A stretch of DNA of 64,000 nucleotides from JAHZMA01 sp965205905 (GTDB lineage Bacteria > Pseudomonadota > Alphaproteobacteria > JABAAW01 > JAHZMA01): the NCBI GenBank assembly GCA_965205905.1, contig CBDBHZ010000012.1, positions 186,001 to 250,000 of the forward strand, in the 5' to 3' direction. The notes under the pieces were generated by a model. That model saw only the letters and a program-made list of their open reading frames with translations, was not told where the DNA came from and did not search any database. Every line of letters begins with the position of its first letter. Within the stretch, counting starts at the first letter, position 1. This document shows, piece after piece, positions 45,001 through 54,413 of this stretch. The position numbers were made by a program, and so were the translations under genes.

Positions 45001-45627
45001 ATGAAAGAACATGATTTAGAAGATGATTTACCGATAGCGCAACCAAACGGGCATACGGGATTTTTTAGCGGCAGATTATTGGCGGCAATGCCGAATCATA
45101 CTGGCAGTTACTTTGAACGTGCCGTGATTTTTATCTGTTACCATGATGAGAATGGTGCGATGGGGTTGATTGTGAATCAGCCACTTTCTGATGTTGATTT
45201 TGCCGAAATTTTGCTTTCTGATTCTGAAAATACCGATGAAGAAGACGGTGAAAATGTGGAAAGCAAGAAATTTTATCTGCCAGTCTATATGGGCGGTCCC
45301 GTTGATAATGAACGCGGATTTGTGTTGCATAGCAGTGATAAAAAATATGAAAGCACGCAAGCCGTTGGCAATTTATGCATGACTGCTTCGGTGGATATTC
45401 TGCATGATATTGTTGGCGGTAATCCGCCCGAAAAATATAAATTTATGCTCGGCTATACGGGCTGGGGCACATCGCAGCTTGAACAAGAATATGATGAGAA
45501 TAGTTGGTTGTTGCTACCCTATGATAGCAGTATCATTTTTGCCAATGATGGCGATAAATGGGGCGATGCGCTAAAACTGATAGGGGTTGATGCCACGAAA
45601 TTATCGGCATTTGGCGGACAAGCGTAG
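45001..45627 (+). CDS. YqgE/AlgH family protein
   Basis: A 208-residue cytoplasmic protein of the UPF0301 (YqgE/AlgH) family: GRLLAAMPNHTGSYFERAVIFICYHDENGAMGLIVNQPL near the start, YMGGPVDNERGFVLHS in the middle, KFMLGYTGWGTSQLEQEYDENSWLLLP near 150. An acidic insert of about 15 residues (DSENTDEEDGENVES) is not typical. Function is not established. The ATG at 45001 is preferred over the GTG at 44992. Divergent from dsbD, sharing about 50 bp. Confidence 0.88.
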   Translation: MKEHDLEDDLPIAQPNGHTGFFSGRLLAAMPNHTGSYFERAVIFICYHDENGAMGLIVNQPLSDVDFAEILLSDSENTDEEDGENVESKKFYLPVYMGGPVDNERGFVLHSSDKKYESTQAVGNLCMTASVDILHDIVGGNPPEKYKFMLGYTGWGTSQLEQEYDENSWLLLPYDSSIIFANDGDKWGDALKLIGVDATKLSAFGGQA

Positions 45628-45670
45628 CGTTAAAGATTTAGTTGCTTACCGCCTGATTTTTATCTAATTC

Positions 45671-46528
45671 CTACAAATCATCAAGTAAATCATCGCCACC
45701 AGCACCGCCCGGTCCAGCAGGGTCTGGTTGACGGATAGGCGGTACATCGCCATTATAAACGCTATTTACCAGTCGTTTATAATAGAAATCGCGCAAACCC
45801 GCATATAAATCAAATGATGTTTTTTCAGCCGCAAGAATCAAATCCAAATTATTGGCATAGAGATTGATAAGCCCTAATATTGTGAGCCCAAGATATTGCG
45901 AGGCATCTAATTCTTTGGTAACAGGGTTGATTTGGTAATCAATGATTAAGCCAAATAAGCCACGAATAGAACTTGAATTCAACACTGGCAACACCAGATA
46001 ACTACCATAGCCAACGCCATACACGCCCAATGTTTGGTCGAATGTTTCTATATGTATTTTATGGTCTGCCATGCCCCCATAGACATCAACCAAGCCAAAA
46101 ACACCAAATAAAATATTATGGGTAAAGGCGAACACATTATCGAAGAAATTATCTAAATCGCCCTGCAATAAGGCGTTGATGGCACTTAACGGCCGTTTCA
46201 ACAAATTGGTGATATTGGTAACTGCCGTGCGGAAAAATTTAGGCGTGAAAAATAGATAAACACGCGCAATCGGGCGTAATAAAACCAATTCTAAAAAGCG
46301 ATTGAAAGCGAATGTTTTGCGGTTAAGCCATTCTAAACGGTCGGGGATGGCAGGTAGAATATATTCATCACTGACGGGATAGACATTGCTATTGGCTTCC
46401 GCGGCGACTTCTTGCGCCCATGCTTTTTGATAGTTGGGCAAAACGGATTCTAGGGTAAACTGTAAACTCACCACTGCCAAACATGTGATAAATGTTTTTA
46501 AGAATAGTCTCTTAATCTTGCTGAACAT
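45671..46528 (-). CDS. mlaA: MlaA-family outer-membrane lipid-asymmetry protein
   Basis: MlaA (VacJ) takes mislocalised phospholipids out of the outer leaflet and hands them to MlaC. The 285-residue protein has DRLEWLNRKTFAFNRFLE near residue 60, NITNLLKRPLSAINALLQGDLDNFFDNVFAFTHNILFGVFGLVDV (about 104-148), and FDQTLGVYGVGYGSYLVLPVLNSSSIRG (about 160), all family blocks. The leader ends KAWAQEV, so it appears cleaved by signal peptidase I rather than lipidated. A Gly/Asp-rich tail (GGAGGDDLLDDL) ends it. No mlaBCDEF in the window. Confidence 0.92.
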   Translation of the reverse strand: MFSKIKRLFLKTFITCLAVVSLQFTLESVLPNYQKAWAQEVAAEANSNVYPVSDEYILPAIPDRLEWLNRKTFAFNRFLELVLLRPIARVYLFFTPKFFRTAVTNITNLLKRPLSAINALLQGDLDNFFDNVFAFTHNILFGVFGLVDVYGGMADHKIHIETFDQTLGVYGVGYGSYLVLPVLNSSSIRGLFGLIIDYQINPVTKELDASQYLGLTILGLINLYANNLDLILAAEKTSFDLYAGLRDFYYKRLVNSVYNGDVPPIRQPDPAGPGGAGGDDLLDDL

Positions 46529-46647
46529 CGAACTGCAAACTCCTTGATATTACTTGCGATAGAATTATAAAGAAAATATCATTGCCATGCAAGCATAAAA
46601 ATGATAAAAACCATATAAATTATTTATAATAAGGATTTTACATTATT

Positions 46648-49278
46648 ATGCTCCAAACCATATTACGTAGCGCCGTCGGCACGGCAAACCAGCGTATGCT
46701 GAAAAAAATGCAATCTATTGTTACCGCAATCAACGCATTAGAACCCGAAATTGCTGAACTTGCCGATGCTGATTTTCCTATAAGAATTGCAGAGTTAAAG
46801 GCGCAAGCACAAGATGGTGCCGATTTAGAAACGCTGTTGCCCGAAACCTTTGCCCTTGTGCGTGAGGCTTCTAAACGCACATTGGGGTTGCGGCATTTTG
46901 ATGAGCAATTATTAGGCGGTATCATATTGCATCGTGGGCAAATTGCCGAGATGAAAACAGGTGAGGGTAAAACCTTAGTGGCAACTTTACCAGTGGTGCT
47001 GAATGCCTTAACGGGTAAGGGCGTGCATCTTGTTACGGTCAATGACTATCTTGCCAAGCGTGATGCTGGCTGGATGGCAGCGATTTATCAATTTTTAGGG
47101 CTAACGGTGGGCAGTATTACAAGCGGGCTTGAAGATGATGTGCGGCGCGAGCAATATCAGTGCGATATTACTTATGCCACCAATAATGAGTTAGGCTTTG
47201 ACTATTTACGCGATAATTTGAAGCTATCATTGGCTGAAAATGTGCAACGCGACTATCATTTTGCGATTGTGGACGAGGTTGATTCGATTTTAATTGATGA
47301 GGCGCGGACGCCTTTAATCATATCAGGGCAGGCTGAAGATGACCCGCAACTTTATCAGAAAATCTCAAAAATCATTCCTAAATTAACGCCTGAATGTTAT
47401 GAACTTGACGAGAAACAGCGCAATATCACCATGACTGAGCAAGGCTCGGAAATGGCAGAAAATCTGTTGCGTGAAAGCGGAATTTTGCAAGAAGGCACAT
47501 TATATGATATGCAAAATATCAGCCTATTGCATCAGGTTGACCAAGGCTTACGTGCCTTGCATCTGTTTCAGCGCGATGTGCATTATGTGGTGGAAGAGGG
47601 TAATATCATCATCATTGATGAATTTACGGGGCGTAAAATGCCATCACGCCGCTATTCTGATGGTTTGCATCAGGCGATTGAAGCGCGCGAGGGCGTGAAA
47701 GTGCGTAATGAATCGCAAACAGTGGCATCGGTTACTTTCCAGAATTATTTCCGCATGTATGAAAAATTATCGGGGATGACTGGCACGGCAGCCACCGAAG
47801 CTGAAGAATTTGGTGAAATTTACAGTTTAGAAGTGGTGGAAGTGCCAACCCATGTGCAGGTGATGCGTGATGATATGAATGATGAGATTTACCGCACTGC
47901 GGAAGAGCGCGATAATGCGGTGATAGAGCAAATCAAGCAATGTTATGCAAGGCAACAGCCCGTATTGGTTGGCACGGTATCGATTGAAAAATCCGAAGCA
48001 TTGGCGGCAAAATTAACCCAAGCCAAAATCAAGCATAATGTGTTGAATGCGCGTCAGCACGAAAAAGAAGCGCAAATTATCAGCGAGGCGGGTAAGCCTT
48101 GTGCCGTTACCATCGCCACTAATATGGCAGGGCGTGGCACTGATATTCAGCTTGGTGGTAATTTGGATATGAAAATTCAGCTGATGGCGGCAGAAGATGG
48201 ACATCCGCCATCGGATGATGATGTTCAAAAAATGCAAGAGGCAACCAAAGCTGACCGCAAGATTGTGCTTGAAAGCGGTGGTTTATTCATTATCGGCACC
48301 GAACGGCACGAAAATAGGCGGATTGATAATCAGTTGCGCGGGCGTTCGGGACGGCAGGGCGATGCGGGGGCGAGTCGGTTTTTCTTGAGTCTGCAAGATG
48401 ATTTGATGCGGATTTTTGGGTCGGAACGCATGGATGGCATGTTGAAAAAGCTAGGTGTACAAGAGGGTGAGGCAATATCGCACCCATGGGTGAATAAGGC
48501 GATTGAACGCGCACAGAAGAAAGTTGAAACGCATCATTTTGATGTCCGCAAGCAATTATTGAAATTTGATAATGTGCTGAACGACCAGCGCAATGCAATT
48601 TTTGAACAAAGGCGTGAAATTATGGTTGCTGACGATATTAGCTATATCACTGAGGCGATTGTGGAAGAGCTGATTGAAAATTATGTTGCCAGCGCCATGC
48701 CCGAACGTGCGACTCATCAGCAATGGGAGCTTGAAAGCTTACATGCCGAAATTTACCGAATTTTTGGACTTGATTTGCCACTTGAAAAATGGGCGAAAGA
48801 AGATGGTGTCGCCAATGAGGAAATGATTGCGCGGATACAAAAATCGGTGAATGATTTGGCAGCGGCACGTAAACAACGTTATGGCGAGAATGTGATGCAG
48901 GCAATTGAAAAAAGCTTTATGTTGCAGGTGATTGATTCCACATGGAAAGACCATTTGCATCAGCTAGACCATTTGCGTCAGGGCATTGGTTTGCGTGCCT
49001 ATGGGCAGCGCGACCCTCTGAATGAATATAAGCAAGAAGCCTTTAATTTGTTTGAGGATATGCTGAGCCGTATCAATGAAAATTTTGTGCAGATTTACTT
49101 CCGTGCCGAATTTAATTTAGGTGTTGAGAAGCCTAAACCTAGAAAGGTTGCGATGGGTGAGAATCAAACCAGTGAGGTTACTGCCGATAATCCTGATAGT
49201 TGGGGACGTGTAAAGCGTAACGAAGTCTGCCCGTGCGGCTCTGGCAAAAAATACAAGCAGTGTCATGGTAAGATATAG
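46648..49278 (+). CDS. secA: Protein translocase ATPase SecA
   Basis: Motor ATPase that drives preproteins through SecYEG. 876 residues with all parts: Walker A MKTGEGKTLVA (about 103), LVTVNDYLAKRDAGWM, DEVDSILIDEARTPLIISG (Walker B/motif II, about 210), the preprotein cross-linking domain, GMTGTAATEAEEF, NMAGRGTDIQLGG (about 495), RIDNQLRGRSGRQGDAGASRF, the helical scaffold, and a C-terminal zinc motif EVCPCGSGKKYKQCHGK. It lies divergent from mlaA and has the mosaic repeat and rnpB downstream. Confidence 0.97.
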   Translation: MLQTILRSAVGTANQRMLKKMQSIVTAINALEPEIAELADADFPIRIAELKAQAQDGADLETLLPETFALVREASKRTLGLRHFDEQLLGGIILHRGQIAEMKTGEGKTLVATLPVVLNALTGKGVHLVTVNDYLAKRDAGWMAAIYQFLGLTVGSITSGLEDDVRREQYQCDITYATNNELGFDYLRDNLKLSLAENVQRDYHFAIVDEVDSILIDEARTPLIISGQAEDDPQLYQKISKIIPKLTPECYELDEKQRNITMTEQGSEMAENLLRESGILQEGTLYDMQNISLLHQVDQGLRALHLFQRDVHYVVEEGNIIIIDEFTGRKMPSRRYSDGLHQAIEAREGVKVRNESQTVASVTFQNYFRMYEKLSGMTGTAATEAEEFGEIYSLEVVEVPTHVQVMRDDMNDEIYRTAEERDNAVIEQIKQCYARQQPVLVGTVSIEKSEALAAKLTQAKIKHNVLNARQHEKEAQIISEAGKPCAVTIATNMAGRGTDIQLGGNLDMKIQLMAAEDGHPPSDDDVQKMQEATKADRKIVLESGGLFIIGTERHENRRIDNQLRGRSGRQGDAGASRFFLSLQDDLMRIFGSERMDGMLKKLGVQEGEAISHPWVNKAIERAQKKVETHHFDVRKQLLKFDNVLNDQRNAIFEQRREIMVADDISYITEAIVEELIENYVASAMPERATHQQWELESLHAEIYRIFGLDLPLEKWAKEDGVANEEMIARIQKSVNDLAAARKQRYGENVMQAIEKSFMLQVIDSTWKDHLHQLDHLRQGIGLRAYGQRDPLNEYKQEAFNLFEDMLSRINENFVQIYFRAEFNLGVEKPKPRKVAMGENQTSEVTADNPDSWGRVKRNEVCPCGSGKKYKQCHGKI

Positions 49279-49314
49279 AAGCGGTGGGGGTGAGGTTTGC
49301 CGATGGTACTAGGG

Positions 49315-49480
49315 TGTATTAAAATACAGCGGGGGGATTATCAAGGGGTGAGGGTTGCCCGCCATTGGTACAAGGGCAAACCGAAACTGGCAAGAGGCGT
49401 CTGCTTGGCAAATTGTCCAACGGACATAAATTTGACAAGCGCGCATCGAGAAGCCAGACCGCACCCCCCTTGATACGATA
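49315..49480 (+). repeat. Family-1 mosaic hairpin repeat, copy 2
   Basis: Outer stem GGGGGGATTATCAAGGGG (49331-49348) against CCCCCCTTGATA (49464-49475). Inside are two modules: a hairpin with GGTTGCCC and GGGCAAACC arms (49354-49382), present only here, and a 70-bp module from GGCAAGAGGCGTCTGC to GCGCATCGAGAAGCC that is nearly identical to copy 3. It fills most of the 270 bp between secA and rnpB. Confidence 0.85.
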
Positions 49481-49549
49481 AAACGACTTCGCAAAGCCCC
49501 TTGCTAGCGAATTGTAGCTTTGCTACAATTCTAGCGAAAAATTAATGCA

Positions 49550-49905
49550 GATAGTCTATAAGCCGGGTTCTGTTATTGGCGACCATTCATCTTATGCGTG
49601 ATGTTACCATCAACGCTCATTGCGACCTACCTGATTTCATGCAGAAAGCCATATTGAAATCTCGTTTGGTCTTGCTCCGAATAGGGTTTACCAAGCCGTT
49701 TTCTGTTACCAAAAAACGCGGTGCGCTCTTACCGCACCTTTTCACCCTTACCATCATATAGATGGCGGTTTGTTTTCTGTGGCACTGTCCCGTAGCTCAT
49801 CAAATGAATGATAAGCCAGTCGGCAATTAACCGATATTCTCTTTCTGTGGAGCCCGGACTTTCCTCACTTTAAAAAAGCGCGACCGCCCGACTATCCGCA
49901 TGGGC
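49550..49905 (-). ncRNA. rnpB: RNase P RNA
   Basis: Catalytic RNA of ribonuclease P, which matures tRNA 5' ends. On the minus strand the 5' end carries GCGGATAGTCGGGCGGTCGC, then the invariant GAGGAAAGTCCGGGCTCCA (CR I) near 49850, and the 3' end has ACAGAACCCGGCTTATAGACT near 49552-49572 (CR V). Length about 355 nt suits bacterial type A. The exact 5' and 3' ends are approximate. Confidence 0.93.
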
Positions 49906-50063
49906 AGTATAGCGCAAAGGGTGGGTGAATGCTAGAGGAAATTGGAGAATTATATCTAAAGAATAAAACACTTAAACATCACTCTTTACAGACAAAAGGA
50001 TTTATGTTACTAGTTAGTATAGTGTAGAGTTTTTAATAATACTGTATATGATTAAGGTAAGCT

Positions 50064-50564
50064 ATGAATCCTCCAGATTACAATAAAGCAAGAGACGAAG
50101 CATTAAAATTGCTTAAACAATTTGCTTATAAAGAGCCCAATGTGAATCCTATAGAAATTTCTAAAGAGATAGATATACCTGTTTATAGCTTTAAGCCATC
50201 AACGGCAGACGAAGAGAAAGTTTCAGGTCTATTTTATCAAGATAATATATATGTTAATGAGAATGAGCCTACATATAGACAAACTTTTACTGTTGCACAT
50301 GAATTAGGGCATTATATTTTACATAGAGGTTGGGCTAACACTAACAATTATCAGGTTTTATATAGACGTAATATGGTTGCAACTGATGACTCAAAAGATG
50401 ATGGCTCAAAAGAGAAAGAAGCGAATTGTTTTGCTGCAAATTTACTTGTGCCTAAATTTATGTTGGATAGGTTTTATAAAATCGCTAGTGTTGATGAATT
50501 GGCAACTCTATTTTGTGTATCAAAAGCAGTTATAAGAAATAGACTTGCATTTGAATATGACTGA
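50064..50564 (+). CDS. ImmA/IrrE-family metallopeptidase
   Basis: A 166-residue zinc peptidase domain. FTVAHELGHYILH (about 82) gives the HExxH motif, and EKEANCFAANLLVP (about 115) the third-ligand Glu helix; the N-terminal EISKEIDIPVYSF part is family-typical. ImmA-type proteins cut cognate repressors in mobile elements or stress circuits, but no XRE-type repressor gene is fused or adjacent. It overlaps the following small membrane-protein gene (ATGACTGA), so the two are translationally coupled. Codons are AT-richer than those of the housekeeping neighbours. Confidence 0.88.
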   Translation: MNPPDYNKARDEALKLLKQFAYKEPNVNPIEISKEIDIPVYSFKPSTADEEKVSGLFYQDNIYVNENEPTYRQTFTVAHELGHYILHRGWANTNNYQVLYRRNMVATDDSKDDGSKEKEANCFAANLLVPKFMLDRFYKIASVDELATLFCVSKAVIRNRLAFEYD

Positions 50565-50901
50565 TTCTAAAATTGCAGAGCAAGTTGCGAATAAGCAAGA
50601 AGAAAAAATCAAATTATCTCTTTCCAATGAAGACAATTTAGCAGCAAAACGGGAATTAGTGGAGCTAAAGGGTAGAGAAAAATTCTTTACATTAAGGAAT
50701 CGCTGGTCATGGTTTATTTTTGGTTGGATTACTGCTTTAATCGTATTTCATGTTACCCTTACAGCATATTTAGGTTTAGGTGTTCTGAACTTTGAAAACC
50801 ACAAAAATTTCTTAACGATGATTATAATAGAACATTTTTTGCAAATTCTAGGAATGGGATATGTGGTTGTAAAGTTTCTATACCCCGAAAATAAAAAATA
50901 A
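50557..50901 (+). CDS. Small membrane protein coupled to the ImmA/IrrE gene
   Basis: A 114-residue protein of unknown function: an N-terminal charged helix (residues 1-45, KIAEQVANKQEEKIKLSLSN), then two membrane spans (about 53-73 and 86-108) and a short basic tail. The ATG overlaps the stop of the peptidase gene. It could be a membrane anchor, a substrate of the peptidase, or the immunity/effector half of a two-gene element. This is inference from coupling alone. Confidence 0.7.
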   Translation: MTDSKIAEQVANKQEEKIKLSLSNEDNLAAKRELVELKGREKFFTLRNRWSWFIFGWITALIVFHVTLTAYLGLGVLNFENHKNFLTMIIIEHFLQILGMGYVVVKFLYPENKK

Positions 50902-50966
50902 TCAATTTTTGCCAATCCAGAATAGAAATTTGATTGGGAAGGTAAATAGAGAATATCACCTAAGTC

Positions 50967-52013
50967 TTACCGATTATCCAACAACCAACGGCAATAGGCA
51001 CGGGTGCCTTTTTTGATATTGGTAAATTTGGGCACATTAAAGATAGAATTTAAGAAATCCTGCATATCCGCTTGGGTGTAATGTTGATATTTGCCTATCA
51101 ACGCATCAGGAAAATCAATATAGCGTATCAATTTTTTCTTTTGCAATTCTTCAAGCGATAATGCTGGTTCATCATTGAAATGCCGACAGGCATTAACCAT
51201 ACCCGCAGAAAGTTCGTTAAAACTATGCGCTTTGCCCGTGCCAAGATTAACAATAACATGCGCTTTACCGCCCTTTGCAAAGAAATTATAGGCTTCTATA
51301 TTCGCGTTGACGATATCATCAACATAGATGAAATCGCGCTGTTGTTCGCCATCAGCATAGCCGCCCGACCCTTTGAATAGATTTACATAACCTTGCTGTT
51401 GATATTGCTGAAAATGATGAAACGCCACCGATGCCATCTTGCCCTTATGGCTTTCGCGCGGCCCATAGACATTAAAATAGCGAAAGCCGATAATGGGAAT
51501 ATGCAGGCTACCATCAGCACTTTTCTGCCGCACAATTTGGTCGAAGAGTAGTTTTGAATAGCCATAGACATTAAGCGGTTTCTCGCAATGTGGTTGACTG
51601 GCAAATTCAGTTGACCCGCCATAAATTGCCGCTGATGAGGCATAAATCATCGGAATCCGATGTCTGTTCGCCCATTCTAGTAAATATCTGGAATAGACGT
51701 AATTATTCGCCATCATATATTTACCATCTCGCTCCATCGTATCAGAGCAAGCGCCTTGATGAAAAACCGCAGCAATATCTTCGGGATTTGGGAGTGTATC
51801 GTTGGTGATATGCGTTAGAAATTCATTCTTATCGTAATAATCGGCAAGCGGGCAATCGGCAAAATTGTGAAATTTATCGCCTTGCGTTAAATTATCGACC
51901 GCAATCACGCATGGCGCACCATCATCGTTGCCATGCTCGTTTGTTAGCCTTGTGGCGATGTTAGAGCCAATAAAGCCCGCAGCGCCCGTTACAATATAAA
52001 ATTTTTTAGCCAT
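50967..52013 (-). CDS. hldD: ADP-L-glycero-D-manno-heptose 6-epimerase
   Basis: Makes the L,D-heptose donor for the LPS inner core. A short-chain dehydrogenase-type epimerase of 348 residues: NAD(P)-binding GAAGFIGSNIATRL (about 10), the HldD hallmark FHQGACSDTMERDGKYMMANNY (about 96), YASSAAIYGG, the Tyr-Lys pair in VYGYSKLLFD (about 166), FRYFNVYGPRESHKGKMASVAFHH, and the C-terminal D-M-x-x-F-L. It implies a heptose-containing LPS in this organism. Single gene, convergent with the ImmA pair. Confidence 0.92.
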   Translation of the reverse strand: MAKKFYIVTGAAGFIGSNIATRLTNEHGNDDGAPCVIAVDNLTQGDKFHNFADCPLADYYDKNEFLTHITNDTLPNPEDIAAVFHQGACSDTMERDGKYMMANNYVYSRYLLEWANRHRIPMIYASSAAIYGGSTEFASQPHCEKPLNVYGYSKLLFDQIVRQKSADGSLHIPIIGFRYFNVYGPRESHKGKMASVAFHHFQQYQQQGYVNLFKGSGGYADGEQQRDFIYVDDIVNANIEAYNFFAKGGKAHVIVNLGTGKAHSFNELSAGMVNACRHFNDEPALSLEELQKKKLIRYIDFPDALIGKYQHYTQADMQDFLNSIFNVPKFTNIKKGTRAYCRWLLDNR

Positions 52014-52212
52014 AATGATTTTTTATAACAGTTGCTAACGCGAATGTCAAAATATATTTTAATTGAAATATATTTATATTTATCAACTTTTGTATTAATG
52101 AATTATTTTGTGGATAAAGTTACAAAAAACATATAAATTATGGTGAGAAGATAGCTATAATTGCAATCTTCAATCTGATATGGTGCATAGATAACAACAG
52201 CGATAACATAAA

Positions 52213-53076
52213 GTGAAACAAGACCCTTACAAAATACTTGGCGTTAGCCCAACTGATAGCGATTCAGAAATTAAGAACGCCTATCATCGCCTTGCCAAAA
52301 AATATCATCCTGATTTACGACCGGGTGATGAGGAGCATGTGCGCCAATTTAAGGAAATTAATGCCGCCTACGATAATATAAAATCCATGCAGAATAAGCG
52401 TAAAAACGCCAGTGAACGCATGTTTAACGATAAAGATGAGAATAGTTTTTCTTTTAACGATTTTAATCATATTTTCAGGAAAAATAGGTTTCACCAAAGT
52501 GAACATTCCCAAAGTAATCATTCACATGCCAAACATACATCTTCCCAGCATACATCTAATAGGCAAAAAAAAGATGTTGTCTCGACGCTTGAGGTGGATT
52601 TTACCGATGCTGTGTTAGGTGTGCAGAAGCAAATTATCCGTGAAGATGGTAAGAAAATCATGGTGTCTGTGCCGTGTGGCACTCAGACTGGCACCAAATT
52701 GCGCCTGCGCGGACAAGGCGTGATGGGTGGCGATATTTATGTCGAAATTTTTGTCAATCCTGATAAAAAATTCAAGCTTGAAGGACAAAATGTGGTGGCG
52801 GATTTAGAAATCAGCATTGACGAGGCCGTGTTGGGCGGAAAAGTTAAAGTTGAAACATTAACAGGTATGGTTGAGTTGATGATTCCGCCTAATTCCTCGA
52901 GCGGTAGTAAATTGCGTCTAAAAGGGCGTGGTGTGCCGGGCGGGGGAAAACAGCTGGCAGGTGATTTATTGCTGATATTGCAAATCACATTGCCTGATTC
53001 GCCTGATTCGGATTTACATCAAATGATAACCGCATGGAAGGCGAAAACGGGTGGTTATTCGCCCAGAGAAGGTTAA
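52213..53076 (+). CDS. DnaJ-family co-chaperone, CbpA-like
   Basis: A 287-residue Hsp40: J domain at residues 3-65 (DPYKILGVSPTDSDSEIKNAYHRLAKKYHPD with HPD), a Gly-poor, Asn/His/Ser-rich linker (about 75-120), then the C-terminal substrate-binding domain (LEVDFTDAVLGVQKQI..., PCGTQTGTKLRLRGQGV, VDIYVE-like). The zinc-finger region of DnaJ is absent, which makes it the CbpA type. It starts at GTG (52213). The 199-bp spacer upstream is AT-rich with no clear element. Confidence 0.88.
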   Translation: MKQDPYKILGVSPTDSDSEIKNAYHRLAKKYHPDLRPGDEEHVRQFKEINAAYDNIKSMQNKRKNASERMFNDKDENSFSFNDFNHIFRKNRFHQSEHSQSNHSHAKHTSSQHTSNRQKKDVVSTLEVDFTDAVLGVQKQIIREDGKKIMVSVPCGTQTGTKLRLRGQGVMGGDIYVEIFVNPDKKFKLEGQNVVADLEISIDEAVLGGKVKVETLTGMVELMIPPNSSSGSKLRLKGRGVPGGGKQLAGDLLLILQITLPDSPDSDLHQMITAWKAKTGGYSPREG

Positions 53077-53416
53077 AAGCAAGCTGAAGCGATAGCTAAA
53101 AGCATTGTTTTCACTGTTTTTTATAAAAATCCATAAAATATGCTTGCGTTTTTTATCAACATCGTATATTATTGAATATGGTATAAAGGATTAATCTTAA
53201 TATGATAATGGTTAGAAAAATCAATTTATTAAGAAAATCGTTTTTACTTTTGAGGTATATAGCCCGAATAAAATAGACGAACGCATTTACCAAATTATTT
53301 GGTAAGATATAGTGGGATAATGAAAAATCATACCTGCTTTTATTTGCTACTATGGTGTCTTTTGTGGCGTTAATAATGTTCCTCAAAAATGTGATTTGTT
53401 AGAAAAGGATCTAGAA
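53077..53416. other. 340-bp AT-rich spacer with a perfect palindrome
   Basis: No credible gene; a 24-codon ORF at 53202 (start MIMVRKINLL) has no RBS. At 53288-53304 lies the 17-bp inverted repeat TACCAAAT-T-ATTTGGTA, 113 bp before the next start, the size and symmetry of a dimeric-regulator operator. Confidence 0.5.
53288..53304. promoter_or_regulatory. Operator-like palindrome TACCAAATTATTTGGTA
   Basis: Perfect dyad of 8-bp arms around one base, upstream of the acidic-protein gene of the exporter locus. No regulator gene is adjacent, so the binding factor is unknown. Confidence 0.35.
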
Positions 53417-54166
53417 ATGGCTGAAATTCAAATTACCCCTTCTGGTTTTTTACCCACCCAAACTGAACCACAGGTTCAGGCAAATCCGGGTGCTGTAAAT
53501 GGCGGTGTTGACACATTAAACCAACGCGGTGATAATGTGGTGCAAAATATTGAAGATGTTATTGACCTCAACGCTGACGAGGGCGGTGATGGCAATGGAG
53601 GTGGTAATGCAACCACTGACCGAGAAGCGGCGGAGCAAACATCAGCCAATGATATTGCCGTGCGGATTGACTATGATGTTGACCAGCGACAGCTTTATGT
53701 AGAATTTGTGGATACGCGTACCGATGCAACCATTACCTCTGTGCCACGCAGAGACGCATTTAATGTTGATGCCAATGTAATTCAAGATAGACAAAATGAT
53801 GCGTTTGTTAATGATAATGTGCCTGCTGAAAACAATAATGGCAGTGGCTTTGCACTTGAAGATATTCCTAATACAGTTGAGAATGTGGCGCGTACAAATG
53901 AAAACGCGCGTGCCTTTGCTGAGGCTGATGTTGAATTGCGTAATTCGATTGAAAGAGAAAATGATATTGCAAATCAGGCAGTGGCGCGCGCTAATGCTGA
54001 AAATGCACCTGTTAATAACACGCGTGCGAATAATGAGCGTGCAAATAATGCGCCTGCTGAAACGCCTATTGATATTATTGAAGAAGCCGTGCCACAGCGA
54101 GTGGCTGATGGGCAACCTGTTCAAAATGCAACAAGAGAGCAGATTGCGATTGTTGAGGGGCTTTAA
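53417..54166 (+). CDS. Acidic Asn/Asp-rich protein, possibly FlaG-like or an exporter substrate
   Basis: A 249-residue protein without signal peptide or membrane span, strongly acidic and rich in Asn, Ala and Asp. Residues 55-75 contain GGDGNGGGN, the only Gly/Asp run. Residues 80-115 (IAVRIDYDVDQRQLYVEFVDTRTDATITSVP) recall the FlaG core (D-x-D...V-x-V-x-D...T-x-x-x-I...I-P). The rest is low-complexity with ENARAFAEADVELRNSIE-type helices. The ATG at 53417 after AAAAGGATCT is preferred to an in-frame start at 53396. It is followed by a strong terminator and then the ABC/HlyD pair. Either role (flagellar FlaG-like or type I secretion substrate) is inference. Confidence 0.55.
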   Translation: MAEIQITPSGFLPTQTEPQVQANPGAVNGGVDTLNQRGDNVVQNIEDVIDLNADEGGDGNGGGNATTDREAAEQTSANDIAVRIDYDVDQRQLYVEFVDTRTDATITSVPRRDAFNVDANVIQDRQNDAFVNDNVPAENNNGSGFALEDIPNTVENVARTNENARAFAEADVELRNSIERENDIANQAVARANAENAPVNNTRANNERANNAPAETPIDIIEEAVPQRVADGQPVQNATREQIAIVEGL

Positions 54167-54202
54167 ATCATAAAGATTGTAGATAGATTGCTACAGAAGA
54201 GG

Positions 54203-54242
54203 GGCTATATCAGGTGAAAATTTGATATAGCCTTTTCTGTTT
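54203..54242 (+). terminator. Rho-independent terminator
   Basis: Perfect 10-bp stem GGCTATATCA / TGATATAGCC (54203-54212, 54223-54232) with a ten-base loop, then TTTTCTGTTT. It ends the acidic-protein transcript, so that gene and the exporter genes have separate transcripts. Confidence 0.85.
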
Positions 54243-54413
54243 CGCATCAAATTATCGCGCTCCTATCGCGCTTTATTATGTTAAAAAATATTTTTCTTAA
54301 TATTTAATCATCATTTTTCGTAAATTGGCACTATTCTTTCATAGTGTTTCATTCATGTCATCAAAATATTAATAGCCAAAATATTAATAGATGGACATAA
54401 TAACAGATGGAAG

